Shown here: one piece after another, positions 8,505-16,537 of the stretch
Numbering within the stretch: the stretch's first letter is position 1
How the letters are laid out: each line of letters opens with the position of its first letter
Assembly (NCBI GenBank): GCA_046582115.1
Contig: JAYGFA010000045.1
Location: 1 to 38,566, forward strand
From: UBA11889 sp046582115
GTDB taxonomy: Bacteria; Pseudomonadota; Gammaproteobacteria; Pseudomonadales; Azotimanducaceae
DNA: 38,566 nt
Direction of reading: 5' to 3'
Translations under genes and position numbers: made by a program
Notes under the pieces: model-generated
Databases searched by the model: none
What the model was told of the DNA's origin: nothing
Seen by the model: only the letters and a program-made list of their open reading frames with translations

Positions 8505-10160
8505 TCAAGGTATGGGGTCGATGACGGGTCGACCCGCTTTAAATGCTTCCAGATGTTCCTGCAGTACATCGATCACGGCGTTCTGTTCCTGTCGTGTCGC
8601 TTGGTCTACGGCTTCTGTTTGCAGGTCGACGGCCCTTGTAAAGTCGCCGCTCGCTGCGTGAGCCGCCGCCCACGTATCCAAATAGGCCGGAGTTTGACGT
8701 GCGTTGAGGTCGCTCTCCATGATGCCGGTCATGATTTCAAGGGCGTATTCGGGTTTTCTTAATTTTTCGAGGTTGGTAACCGCGAGTGTCCACGCCACCT
8801 CGTTAATGATACTGGCGTCTTCCGGTGCACTTGCAATTGCTTTGCGAAACCACCCAAACGCCCGCCGAAAGCTCCTGTTTACATGGACCCCCCTGGCGTA
8901 GAGATTTCCGAGCACCAGCATGGCATCCGGGTTGTCCTGTCTCGCGACTTCTTGGAGCCAATGGTATGCCTGACGTTCAAACGGCCTGTCAACGTCGGGA
9001 TGCATGAGAAAACGAGCGTATTGGAGCTTGGCAAAGTCATCATTGAGTTCGGCTGCTCGGATAAAGTAAGCGGCTGTTTTCCCCATATTCCGCTCTATTT
9101 GTCTGCCATCAAAATAGAGCTGTCCCAGGTAGATGAGGGCTTGGGTATTTTCGAGTGCCGACGCCTGCTCCATCAGCTCGATACCGGCATGCAATTTATT
9201 GGGCCCTAATTGGTCGCGTAGATAAAGGACCGCTAACATGTACATGGCTTCGTCCGAGCCGATGCTTATGGCACGGCGGTAATTCTCGATAGCAAGATCC
9301 ACTGCCTCTGACCGGGCTTGTTCGTCTCTGTGACGCCGAGCCTTAGTCCACCAGACTCGTGCAAGGGTGAGATTCGCGATTACATTCCCGGACCGTGTCG
9401 ACGCCGAAAGCCAGTTGATCGACTCGTCTAGTCGGTCTTCCGATGCAAGGTATGTACCAATAAAGGCTTGTGCAGCTGAGTCGTCACGTTGCGCGAGGAA
9501 ACCGATCAAAGCACCCGGTGTAAATTCGGTTTCTTGCGAGGTGGCGTTGATTTGTTGCGAGACGGCGGCGTACGCGTCACCCAGGTTGAAGAACACGTTC
9601 GCAAGCGGTCCCAAGGGTGGTTTCGAGGCAATAACCATCATGAAGGGCCGTTCCTTATCGCTTTGGTAGATCGAACCAACCGGCGTTCGACCTAGGGCGA
9701 TCAAATAGGATCGTGCTTCTTCACCTGAGAAAACGCGGTACGGTTGTTTCCGGGTTCCGTCGGCGCCTGATTCGATTGAAGCGACGATGCGTTTTGACCA
9801 ATCACGATGGAACCCTGCAGTCTCATCTTCGACGCGATCGTAGAAGGCGGCAAGGGCGAGGTGCCCAGCAAGACTGCCGTAATAAATATCGAGAATCGCG
9901 GTACCAATTGCTCCGAGTTTCAAAGGCTCGTCGACTAGAAGACGCAGTGCCTGACGTTCTAGGGTTGAAATTCTCTGGAGGCGTTTTGGGAAATCGTGGG
10001 TACTGAGAAAGGAGAGCCTTATATCCTCGATGGATATTTCTTCTCCGTTCTGTACGGATTGGACAAGGTCCTCATAGCTCCTTGGCGACGGTGAAGTGGT
10101 TGTGCATCCAGTGATTACGACCAGGCAACAGAGAACCGTCGTCACGCCAAAGTTTTGCAT
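8505..10160 (-). CDS. Sel1/TPR-repeat lipoprotein
   Basis: 551 residues. The N-terminus is a lipoprotein signal: a hydrophobic stretch ending in the lipobox ITGC, with Cys19 the predicted lipidated residue, followed by a Thr/Ser/Pro linker. The following region is helical, and from about residue 255 Sel1-like/TPR units can be read (for example AMYMLAVLYLRDQ, ALIYLGQLYFDGRQ and AMLVLGNLYARGV, each with a following paired helix). Such proteins act as scaffolds in the periplasm or at the inner face of the outer membrane. No enzyme motif is seen. It is divergent from msrA and sits just upstream of mnmH. Function unknown beyond protein-protein interaction. Confidence 0.85.
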   Translation of the reverse strand: MQNFGVTTVLCCLVVITGCTTTSPSPRSYEDLVQSVQNGEEISIEDIRLSFLSTHDFPKRLQRISTLERQALRLLVDEPLKLGAIGTAILDIYYGSLAGHLALAAFYDRVEDETAGFHRDWSKRIVASIESGADGTRKQPYRVFSGEEARSYLIALGRTPVGSIYQSDKERPFMMVIASKPPLGPLANVFFNLGDAYAAVSQQINATSQETEFTPGALIGFLAQRDDSAAQAFIGTYLASEDRLDESINWLSASTRSGNVIANLTLARVWWTKARRHRDEQARSEAVDLAIENYRRAISIGSDEAMYMLAVLYLRDQLGPNKLHAGIELMEQASALENTQALIYLGQLYFDGRQIERNMGKTAAYFIRAAELNDDFAKLQYARFLMHPDVDRPFERQAYHWLQEVARQDNPDAMLVLGNLYARGVHVNRSFRRAFGWFRKAIASAPEDASIINEVAWTLAVTNLEKLRKPEYALEIMTGIMESDLNARQTPAYLDTWAAAHAASGDFTRAVDLQTEAVDQATRQEQNAVIDVLQEHLEAFKAGRPVIDPIP

Positions 10161-10201
10161 GGTGGCAGTGTATCGTATTCGTGCGGATTGGTGAGGCGGG
10201 C

Positions 10202-10210
10202 TGGTATGAT
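10202..10210 (+). promoter_or_regulatory. Possible extended -10 promoter of msrA
   Basis: The bases TGGTATGAT give an extended -10 element (TGn followed by TATGAT) about 28 bp before the msrA ATG. No good -35 hexamer stands at the usual distance, which extended -10 promoters can tolerate. The leader then holds AAGAGAG as a ribosome binding site. Predicted by eye only. Confidence 0.4.
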
Positions 10211-10238
10211 CGGAATCGAGAACTTAAGAGAGCTATAA

Positions 10239-10889
10239 ATGGCATTGGAACACAAGCTCCGATTGCCACGTCCGGACGAGGCGTTGCCTGGACGGGCAGA
10301 CGCTGTGCCCGTCCAGGCAAAACATTTTGTCCATGGCAGACCGTTGCAGTCGCCGTTCCCGCAGCACATGGAAATGCTGGTGGCAGGCTTGGGATGTTTT
10401 TGGGGTGCGGAGAGGTTGTTCTGGCAAATGGATGGGGTGTTTACAACCGCCGTGGGGTACGCGGGTGGTCACACACAGAATCCCACGTACAAGGAGGTCT
10501 GTTCTGGCCTAACGGGACATACTGAAGCAGTCCTTGCGGTATACGACCCAGCGGCCGTCACGTACTTGGACTTGTTGAAAGTTTTTTGGGAGGGGCACGA
10601 TCCAACCCAAGGTATGCGGCAGGGCAATGATCTAGGTACTCAGTATCGCTCTGCACTATTCGTACATGGTCCCGAACAGATGGAAATATCGCGTCGCTCA
10701 CGCGACGAATATCAAAAACGACTGCATACTGCCGGGTACGGTGATATTTCTACGGAGATTTTAAAGGCGCCGACATTTTTTTATGCAGAGCACAACCATC
10801 AGCAATACCTCGCGAAAGTTCCTGGTGGATACTGTGGGTTGGGGAGTACGGGAGTGACTTGCGGGATCGAGCCATTGGTTCAGGCGTGA
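10239..10889 (+). CDS. msrA: Peptide-methionine (S)-S-oxide reductase MsrA
   Basis: 216 residues, colinear with E. coli MsrA including its N-terminal DEALPGR extension. It reduces S-methionine sulfoxide in proteins and free methionine, using Cys53 in GCFWGAERLFW as the nucleophile. Cys199 (GGYCGLG) and Cys208 near the C-terminus are the resolving and recycling thiols. GYAGGHTQNPTY, HDPTQGMRQGND and GTQYRSA are family signatures. ATG start with AAGAGAG upstream. It stands alone: divergent from the lipoprotein gene and followed by a strong terminator. The early coding region contains a perfect 15-bp hairpin (10284-10320), reported separately. Confidence 0.97.
   Translation: MALEHKLRLPRPDEALPGRADAVPVQAKHFVHGRPLQSPFPQHMEMLVAGLGCFWGAERLFWQMDGVFTTAVGYAGGHTQNPTYKEVCSGLTGHTEAVLAVYDPAAVTYLDLLKVFWEGHDPTQGMRQGNDLGTQYRSALFVHGPEQMEISRRSRDEYQKRLHTAGYGDISTEILKAPTFFYAEHNHQQYLAKVPGGYCGLGSTGVTCGIEPLVQA
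10284..10320 (+). repeat. Perfect 15-bp inverted repeat inside msrA
   Basis: The left arm TTGCCTGGACGGGCA at 10284-10298 and the right arm at 10306-10320 are exact reverse complements, with a 7-nt GACGCTG loop. It lies 45 bases into the msrA coding sequence, over the codons for LPGRADAVPVQA. The GC-rich stem would be stable in the mRNA. There is no U-tract after it, so it is not an intrinsic terminator. Confidence 0.9.
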
Positions 10890-11217
10890 GGTGACCGTAG
10901 ATCATCGCTGGCGATATATATAGCTATGTCCGATAAAAACCCGGCAGGCGCCGGTTTTTTTGTGCGCGGAAAGCTTGAAATTCGATAGGTGTCAAGAACT
11001 CCATCCAGTGCGACCCGACAGTATTCGGCCGCGGTAATTGATTGAAAATTGAACTGTGGCGTCGATCCGCTAACCGCGTTTACACTGCCAAACTTTGTTC
11101 GCAAAAAGTCGTAATGGCGGTGATTTTAAAGTGCATGCGTTGACTACTAACGATGATCAAGTGTAGGCGTGACGAACAGTCAAATAAGTGGGTCGTCATC
11201 GAACCCGGGACGGTGAG
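10890..11217. other. Intergenic region between msrA and the CaiB-type gene
   Basis: These 328 bp hold no convincing gene. They begin with a small palindrome ATCGCTGGCGAT (10904-10915) and the msrA terminator (10935-10961). The remainder up to the ATG at 11218 must contain the promoter of the next operon. A TTGACT at about 11139 is a possible -35 box but no good -10 follows, so I did not call it. Confidence 0.6.
10935..10961 (+). terminator. Rho-independent terminator after msrA
   Basis: A CCGGC/GCCGG stem (10941-10945 and 10950-10954) with an AGGC loop, followed by seven T residues at 10955-10961 and preceded by an A-run. It lies about 50 bp after the msrA stop codon. The A and T runs extend the pairing, so it could also work in reverse. 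Confidence 0.85.
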
Positions 11218-12378
11218 ATGACCTACCCTCTTGAGGGTGTCCGGGTCCTCGACCTTTCACGAGTATTAGCGGGTCCCTTCGCCGGTCGAATGCTCTCGGA
11301 TCTTGGTGCTGACGTGGTCAAGCTTGAACCGCCGCAACAGGATCTCACGCGTCTTTGGGGTGCGGTGATAGGCCAGGTGCCGGGGTATTTTCATCAACAG
11401 AATGCAGGCAAACGCGACATATGCATCGATCTTTCGGTTCCAGATGGCGTGGAGCTAGCCAAAAGCCTGGCAGCCAAAGCCGACATCGTAATCGAGAATT
11501 TTCGGCCCGGTGTAATGGATCGGCTGGGACTTGGTTATCAGCAACTAAAGGCGGCCAGGAAAGACCTCATACTTCTTTCCATTTCGGGATTTGGACAAGA
11601 TAGCCCAGAGTCCCAACGGATGGCGTACGCGCCCACGATTCATGCTGAATCAGGCTTGGTTAGGCGTCAGGCGCGGGATGGTCGTCCGCCGCAAGACATT
11701 CGGGTATCTATGTCGGACACGAATGCGGCGTTGCATGGCCTGGTAGCTGTACTTGCCGCAATGCACCTAAGGCAAACCACAGGGCTTGGTCAACACATCG
11801 ATATGTCGATGCTTGATGCCACCGTTGTGACGGATGATCAACTGCTTTACCACCTCGAAGATTCCCACGACACCGGACCCGCGGTATCGGACATTTGGGA
11901 GACAGGATTTGGTCCGGTGCTGATTGCCGGGGATTTTCGGCATATTTGGCGCCAGTTGAATACTCGCATGAATGTTGAAGATCCGACGCCGGAAGGGGTC
12001 TCGTTGGAGGAGAAGATTCGACACCGACGCGATGCTGCGGCGAAGTTCTTCAGGTCACTGAGCACTAGGTCGAAAGTTCAAGAAATCATGGAGTCGTTAG
12101 GCCTCGCTTGGGGCGTGGTTCGCGACAGTTCGACGCTAATGGATTCAGATAGTGTGCGCCATCGGGGCGTCCTTACCGAGGTTGATGACCGTGCCGGTGG
12201 ATTGCGAGTCGTACCACAAAGCCCGTATCGTTTTTCGGATGCTGAAGCAGGGGTGAGAGGCGGGGCGCCACATCGTGGCGAACACAATGAGGAGGTGCTC
12301 AGGGATTGGTTGGAGCTGGACGATGAAGACACCGCGCGTTGGCTTTCTTCGGATGCTGTAATCGAGGCGGAGTTTTGA
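11218..12378 (+). CDS. CaiB/BaiF (family III) CoA-transferase
   Basis: 386 residues, the standard single-domain length. It carries the family N-terminus PLEGVRVLDLSRVLAGPFAGR, the FRPGVMDRLGLGY segment, the GLGQHIDMSMLD strand, and the catalytic Asp at residue 167 (SMSDTNAALHG), aligned to Asp169 of formyl-CoA transferase. It transfers CoA between carboxylic acids, or acts as an acyl-CoA racemase-like enzyme. I chose the ATG at 11218 because the family motif starts right after it. A longer frame from 11188 adds ten residues unlike the family. The end overlaps the TTG start of the Hsp70-like gene, so the two are translationally coupled. Substrate unknown. Confidence 0.92.
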   Translation: MTYPLEGVRVLDLSRVLAGPFAGRMLSDLGADVVKLEPPQQDLTRLWGAVIGQVPGYFHQQNAGKRDICIDLSVPDGVELAKSLAAKADIVIENFRPGVMDRLGLGYQQLKAARKDLILLSISGFGQDSPESQRMAYAPTIHAESGLVRRQARDGRPPQDIRVSMSDTNAALHGLVAVLAAMHLRQTTGLGQHIDMSMLDATVVTDDQLLYHLEDSHDTGPAVSDIWETGFGPVLIAGDFRHIWRQLNTRMNVEDPTPEGVSLEEKIRHRRDAAAKFFRSLSTRSKVQEIMESLGLAWGVVRDSSTLMDSDSVRHRGVLTEVDDRAGGLRVVPQSPYRFSDAEAGVRGGAPHRGEHNEEVLRDWLELDDEDTARWLSSDAVIEAEF

Positions 12379-13784
12379 AGAACGCGGCAAAAGTAGGGAT
12401 CGGAATCGATTTCGGGACGACGAATTCAACGGCTGCTGCATTCGACGGAGAAAAAGTGACGCTTATTCGGCTCGAGGCTGACTCTCCCATCATGCCGTCT
12501 GCAACCTATATCGATGCGGATCTTCAGACAATTACTGGACAAGCCGCCATTGACCGTTATATCGAAGGTAATACCGGCCGCACGGTGGAACTCGTTCCGG
12601 AAGTCATTGGACGTGCAACCCTGGTGGTGGGCGCAGGCGATCCGAGCGGTCAACGGCCGGCCGAAACGCTTTCGCAAGCAGTGTACGGCGAGTCGATGAT
12701 CGACACAGGTTTGCGCGGGCGGTTATTCCGAGGCACGAAGCGGTTGTTGGGAAACCAGAGCGTCCGGCGACTGATGGTGTTCGATCACCCGTTTCGCCTG
12801 GTGGCATTAATTACACCGATTTTGCTTCACATACGCGAAGAACTGGAACGCGGCGGAATCGATGTGAGTTCGGCCTGTGTTGGGCACCCAGTCAATTTCG
12901 AGGGGAGAGACATAAAACGCAATGAAATTGCGTTAAGCCGGCTGGGCGAGGCATATGGCCATGCGGGCATCCAAGACCACCGGTTTTACCCGGAACCGAT
13001 TGCGGCGGCGGTTAGTTTTCTCCACGAACATCCCGGTGCTGAAGGAGACACCATACTGACGGTTGATTTTGGCGGCGGGACGTTGGATTTTTGCGTATTG
13101 CGACGCCGTTCGGGTAACGCTTTTTCGGTAGTTGCTACGCACGGGATAGCGTTAGGTGGCGATCGTATTGATCAACGCATATTCAGTCGTCTGTTGTTCC
13201 CGTTGCTCGGAAAGGGAGAGCGCTGGCGACGTCGCGGCACCGATCGCCAGGAGATCGAAACACAATTTCCCTTCGAGGATTATGAGGATCTCCTGTTGAA
13301 CTGGGCCGTCACGTACCTACTTAACCAAAATCGATACACCACTCCCGTCCTTGAATGTATTTCGCAAGGAGGCGAAGCACGACTAAAGTTCCGTCGTCTG
13401 CGCGAGCTGATCCAGCAGAATTACAGTTACCTAGCGTTCCAAGCCATCAAAGACTTCAAGGCGGAGCTGTCCGCCGCTAACGATGCTGTGTTGGATATTG
13501 CCGAGATTGACATTGAAGCAGCTCTTACGCGCGGAGAGTTTGAGGAAGTCATCAACGACTCCCTCGAACGGGTCGAGCAAGCCGTATTGGAAACCATCCA
13601 TCGTGCCGAACTCGTCGCGAAAGATGTCGACGTTGTGCTCCGGACGGGCGGTTCGTCTTTGATTCCCGCCGTGCAGCACATGCTCAACAAACGCTTCCCT
13701 TACCGCGTCATAGACCACGACCCTTTTACCAGTGTGGCAGCGGGACTCGCGATCGCGGACTATCGCGATCTTCAGATCACGTGA
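12375..13784 (+). CDS. YegD-like Hsp70-family protein (ATPase domain only)
   Basis: 469 residues with the actin/Hsp70 nucleotide-binding fold: phosphate-1 loop GIDFGTTNST (about 10-19), phosphate-2 loop TVDFGGGTLDF, and adenosine loop RTGGSSLIPAVQ. There is no room for the substrate-binding domain of DnaK, and length and layout match E. coli YegD, a chaperone-like ATPase without a fixed role. I chose the TTG at 12375, which overlaps the preceding stop as TTGA and has GAGGCGGAG just upstream; an upstream frame exists but would overlap the CoA transferase by 40 bp. Coupling of a YegD homologue to a CaiB-type gene is unusual and may be only positional. Confidence 0.88.
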   Translation: MKNAAKVGIGIDFGTTNSTAAAFDGEKVTLIRLEADSPIMPSATYIDADLQTITGQAAIDRYIEGNTGRTVELVPEVIGRATLVVGAGDPSGQRPAETLSQAVYGESMIDTGLRGRLFRGTKRLLGNQSVRRLMVFDHPFRLVALITPILLHIREELERGGIDVSSACVGHPVNFEGRDIKRNEIALSRLGEAYGHAGIQDHRFYPEPIAAAVSFLHEHPGAEGDTILTVDFGGGTLDFCVLRRRSGNAFSVVATHGIALGGDRIDQRIFSRLLFPLLGKGERWRRRGTDRQEIETQFPFEDYEDLLLNWAVTYLLNQNRYTTPVLECISQGGEARLKFRRLRELIQQNYSYLAFQAIKDFKAELSAANDAVLDIAEIDIEAALTRGEFEEVINDSLERVEQAVLETIHRAELVAKDVDVVLRTGGSSLIPAVQHMLNKRFPYRVIDHDPFTSVAAGLAIADYRDLQIT

Positions 13785-14250
13785 GCGATAAAAGACCGAT
13801 ACAGTCTTCGAGCAAATACTTCGCCAATTGACGGACGCGGTCGAATCCGGCGACGGGAGAAAACTTGGACAGCTTTTTACGGACGACGGCGTTTATAACG
13901 ACTGCTTTTATGGTGCGTTGCATGGTCGGGATGCCATGGCCCGCATGCTGGAAGAGCATTTTTAGGTTGATGCGGATGGGTTTCGGTGGAGTATGTTCGA
14001 ACCGGTATCGAACGCGGCGATGGGGTATGCGAGGTATCAATTCAGTTATGTTTCAAAGCTTGCCGGGGCCGCGGGTAAACGCGTGGTGTTCGCGGGTATG
14101 AGCCAATTTACGATAGACGCAGGCCTTATTCGCGTGTATCGAGAAGAGTTCAATACCGGAATCGCGATCTCGCAATTGAATTTTCCGGCTGAACGTATTG
14201 TGCGTCATCTGGCGCGAAAAGCAGCCAGCGTACGAGCTACCGACAATTAA
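13781..14250 (+). pseudogene. NTF2-like/SnoaL-fold protein, interrupted by TAG and a probable frameshift
   Basis: Read in one frame from about 13792 to the TAA at 14248, this region encodes an NTF2-like (SnoaL) protein of about 155 residues: a helix FEQILRQLTDAVESGDG, LFTDDGVYNDCFYGALHGRDAM, then beta strands FRWSMFEPVSNAAMGYARY and a C-terminal helix. Two lesions are visible. An in-frame TAG lies at 13963-13965 between EEHF and VDADGF. The natural GTG start (13781, overlapping the Hsp70 stop) is in another frame, with a shift needed at the AAAA run at 13790-13793. A TTG at 13828 would avoid the shift but has no ribosome site. The 94 codons after TAG remain open, so decay is recent, or the sequence carries errors. 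The catalytic role, if any, is unknown. Confidence 0.75.
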
Positions 14251-14855
14251 TCGTCAGGGGCAACGTAGCTCGGGTCTAATACCTTGAAAAAAGTCTGCAA
14301 TGCGCGGTAGGTCAATCCCCAAACGAAATGTCCGCCGGCGAGCCGATAGCCATTGAATACGGTCGAGCTCGAGCCAACGCGACGTGTTTCGGTATCGCAT
14401 AGTGATCGGTCCCGCATGTGGTCAAGGGGTCCCCAGACGATCTCGTCGACTTCGTGATTAGGGCTAAAGACCGGCAGCTCGTCGATTTCGAAGACGAAGG
14501 GAGCCACAAGCATATCGGTCGTTTGTCCACGCGGCATAGCGTGTTGTTGTGACAGTGGCCCAAGGAACGTGGCCGCATCCAGATCAAGTCCAATTTCTTC
14601 AAGTGTTTCTCTAACGGCAGCAGCCTTGAGACTAGTATCCACGGGATCGCGATGGCCGCCCGGGAACGCCATGTGCCCTGACCACGGATCGGCATCGTGT
14701 CGAGCGCGCTTGATGAAAAGGATTTCTGGCCCCTTGTCTGTTGCATGCAGAACCACGGCAACCGCGGCCTGTCGGGTCTCTTGATTGACGGGGAACCGTT
14801 CAGGTTGATGCGCGGCGACGCGAGACCGAATGTGTTGGATGCTGAGGTGAGACAC
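14247..14855 (-). CDS. Nudix hydrolase, NudL-like (CoA pyrophosphatase type)
   Basis: 202 residues. The Nudix segment runs from GGHRDPVDTS (66-75) to RETLEEIGL (82-90), with 14 residues between the Gly and Arg, as in the CoA diphosphatase NudL, where the canonical spacing is 13. The preceding WSGHMAFPGG also fits NudL. Such enzymes split CoA or acyl-CoA into phosphopantetheine and 3',5'-ADP. GTG start. The gene is divergent from the hotdog thioesterase, another CoA-ester enzyme, only 49 bp away, and its stop overlaps that of the NTF2-like gene on the other strand. Confidence 0.88.
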   Translation of the reverse strand: MSHLSIQHIRSRVAAHQPERFPVNQETRQAAVAVVLHATDKGPEILFIKRARHDADPWSGHMAFPGGHRDPVDTSLKAAAVRETLEEIGLDLDAATFLGPLSQQHAMPRGQTTDMLVAPFVFEIDELPVFSPNHEVDEIVWGPLDHMRDRSLCDTETRRVGSSSTVFNGYRLAGGHFVWGLTYRALQTFFKVLDPSYVAPDD

Positions 14856-14904
14856 TCGCTTATGATAGCTTGATCGTGGCGAGTCTGAGCCTGGGAGCAG
14901 AGAT

Positions 14905-15315
14905 TTGTTGGACAGTAGAGCTAATCGGTGCTTTGTTTGTGGGCCTGGAAACGACCGCGGTCTTGGGGTTCAGTTTCGATTGGAAGGCGATGTTTGCAGG
15001 GCTGAATTCGTCCCTACGGAAGTCTACGCGGGATATGACGGCGTCATCCACGGAGGGATTCTGTTTTGTCTGCTTGATGACGTCATGGCCAACTTGCTCT
15101 ACCTACAGGGAGAACGTTGTTTCACCGCGCGAGCGGAAGTCAGGTATCGGCAACCTTTGCCGGTCGGCACGCCGGTGCGGATGGAGGGACACCTGTTACG
15201 ACGTAAAGGCCGACTGGCCGTGATTGAGGGCAGGGTTTTCCGTCAAGACGACGGCAGCGTCGTCGTCGAATCGACCGGCAGTTTTATGCTTGAGGGCACA
15301 CTTGAGCGACGGTGA
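14905..15315 (+). CDS. Hotdog-fold acyl-CoA thioesterase (PaaI family)
   Basis: 136 residues with one hotdog domain. The signature YDGVIHGGILFCLLDDVMAN (44-63) contains the HGG turn and the acidic pair Asp58-Asp59 at the active helix. CFVCGPGN near the N-terminus (9-16) is also common in this subgroup. It hydrolyses acyl-CoA thioesters, probably as a tetramer. TTG start with GGGAG eight bases upstream; an adjacent TTG at 14908 is equivalent. No neighbour fixes the substrate. Confidence 0.87.
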   Translation: MLDSRANRCFVCGPGNDRGLGVQFRLEGDVCRAEFVPTEVYAGYDGVIHGGILFCLLDDVMANLLYLQGERCFTARAEVRYRQPLPVGTPVRMEGHLLRRKGRLAVIEGRVFRQDDGSVVVESTGSFMLEGTLERR

Positions 15316-15411
15316 CAAACAGGGCGTCGCCATAGCCAATGCGTCGGCAGATAGAGTACGGGAGTGGTTCCATAGGTTAGCATCTTCGTGTATCGACCCG
15401 GAGACAACCCT

Positions 15412-16494
15412 ATGGCGGAACCGACACAAGTAGATCGAGAAAAACTAGAAACCTACCTCAAGCAGGTAAGTCAGCAAGTAATGGCTGGCTTTAACTGCAG
15501 CCTCTCGTACGTCGGGGACGAGCTGGGCCTATATCGCCAACTACGAGACGAAGGGCCGGTGACGAGCGTCGAATTTGCGGATTGTACCGGTCTTCACGAG
15601 CGCTGGTTACGCGAATGGCTAAGGCATCAGGCTTGTGTCGGACAAATCGAATATTCGGCTGACAACGATTCTTTCAGCCTGTCACCCGAGGCTGCCGTCG
15701 TCCTCTGTGACGATGAAAATCCCTTCTATTTCGCGGCCGGATTTCAAGCCGTTGTCGCGACGCACGATGCTGTACCGAAACTGGGCGATGCGTTCCGCAC
15801 CGGTCTAGGGCTGAGCTATGACGACCAAGGCGAAGCATGTGCGTGCGGAATTGAGCGGCTCAACAATTACGTTCCGTACAACGAACTGGTTCAAAACATT
15901 CTGCCGTCGCTGAACGGCATTACCGAAAAGCTGACGTCAGGCGCACGAGTGGCCGACGTCGGTTGTGGAGCGGGTCAAGCAATGCTTGTCATGGCAGAGG
16001 CATTTCCGACGTCCGAGTTCGTCGGTTACGACACCTCCGAACATGCGTTATCCAACGCGCTCGCGCACCTTGAGGAGACCGAACTGAAAAATGTTCGCTT
16101 CGTCAATCCAACGGTGGAACCTCTCCCGGGCGACGGCAGCATCGACTTCGTCACCACGTTCGATGTCGTCCATGACGCGCCCTACCCAGAACAGCTTATC
16201 GCCGATGTATATCGTTGTCTCAATGCTGACGGAACTTGGCTTTGTTCGGATATTCGGAGTTTCCCGACGTTCGCGGAAAATTTGGCGGAAAATCCCAGCG
16301 CCGCGCTGTTCTATGGGTTTTCCTTAATGATTTGTATGTCGTCGAGCATGTCCACGCCCGATGGAGCCGGGTTGGGTACCTTGGGCTTTAACGAGCAGGT
16401 CGCCCGCGAGATGACCGAAACCGCGGGTTTTTCTCGCTTTAATCGGTTGGAATTCGGGACGTCCGTCAATAGCTACTACGAAATTCGCCCCTAA
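15412..16494 (+). CDS. SAM-dependent methyltransferase with N-terminal winged helix
   Basis: 360 residues from the ATG at 15412, which has GGAG eight bases upstream (a GTG at 15388 would add eight residues). The N-terminal part (to about 100) reads as a winged helix: ELGLYRQLRDEGPVTSVEFA, then LREWLRHQACVG. The C-terminal part is a Rossmann methyltransferase with motif I VADVGCGAGQAM (about 180-191), acidic motif FVGYDTSEHA and motif IV FVTTFDVVHDA. The architecture resembles Rv2258c-type methyltransferases, whose substrates are mostly unknown. It stands between the thioesterase and the phosphatase on the same strand. Confidence 0.88.
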   Translation: MAEPTQVDREKLETYLKQVSQQVMAGFNCSLSYVGDELGLYRQLRDEGPVTSVEFADCTGLHERWLREWLRHQACVGQIEYSADNDSFSLSPEAAVVLCDDENPFYFAAGFQAVVATHDAVPKLGDAFRTGLGLSYDDQGEACACGIERLNNYVPYNELVQNILPSLNGITEKLTSGARVADVGCGAGQAMLVMAEAFPTSEFVGYDTSEHALSNALAHLEETELKNVRFVNPTVEPLPGDGSIDFVTTFDVVHDAPYPEQLIADVYRCLNADGTWLCSDIRSFPTFAENLAENPSAALFYGFSLMICMSSSMSTPDGAGLGTLGFNEQVAREMTETAGFSRFNRLEFGTSVNSYYEIRP

Positions 16495-16537
16495 TTTAGT
16501 TGCTTGTCCAATTTGACAGTGGTTTTGAATACGGCAA

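Noticed and set aside
13751..13770. Inverted repeat GATCGCG/CGCGATC at the end of the Hsp70-like gene
   Set aside because: Only 7 bp, inside coding sequence over ordinary codons and without a T-run; likely chance.
13963..13965. TAG in the NTF2-like gene as a recoded amino acid (pyrrolysine or selenocysteine)
   Set aside because: Selenocysteine uses TGA, and no pyrrolysine genes or methylamine methyltransferases are seen. A second defect near the start makes gene decay the simpler reading.
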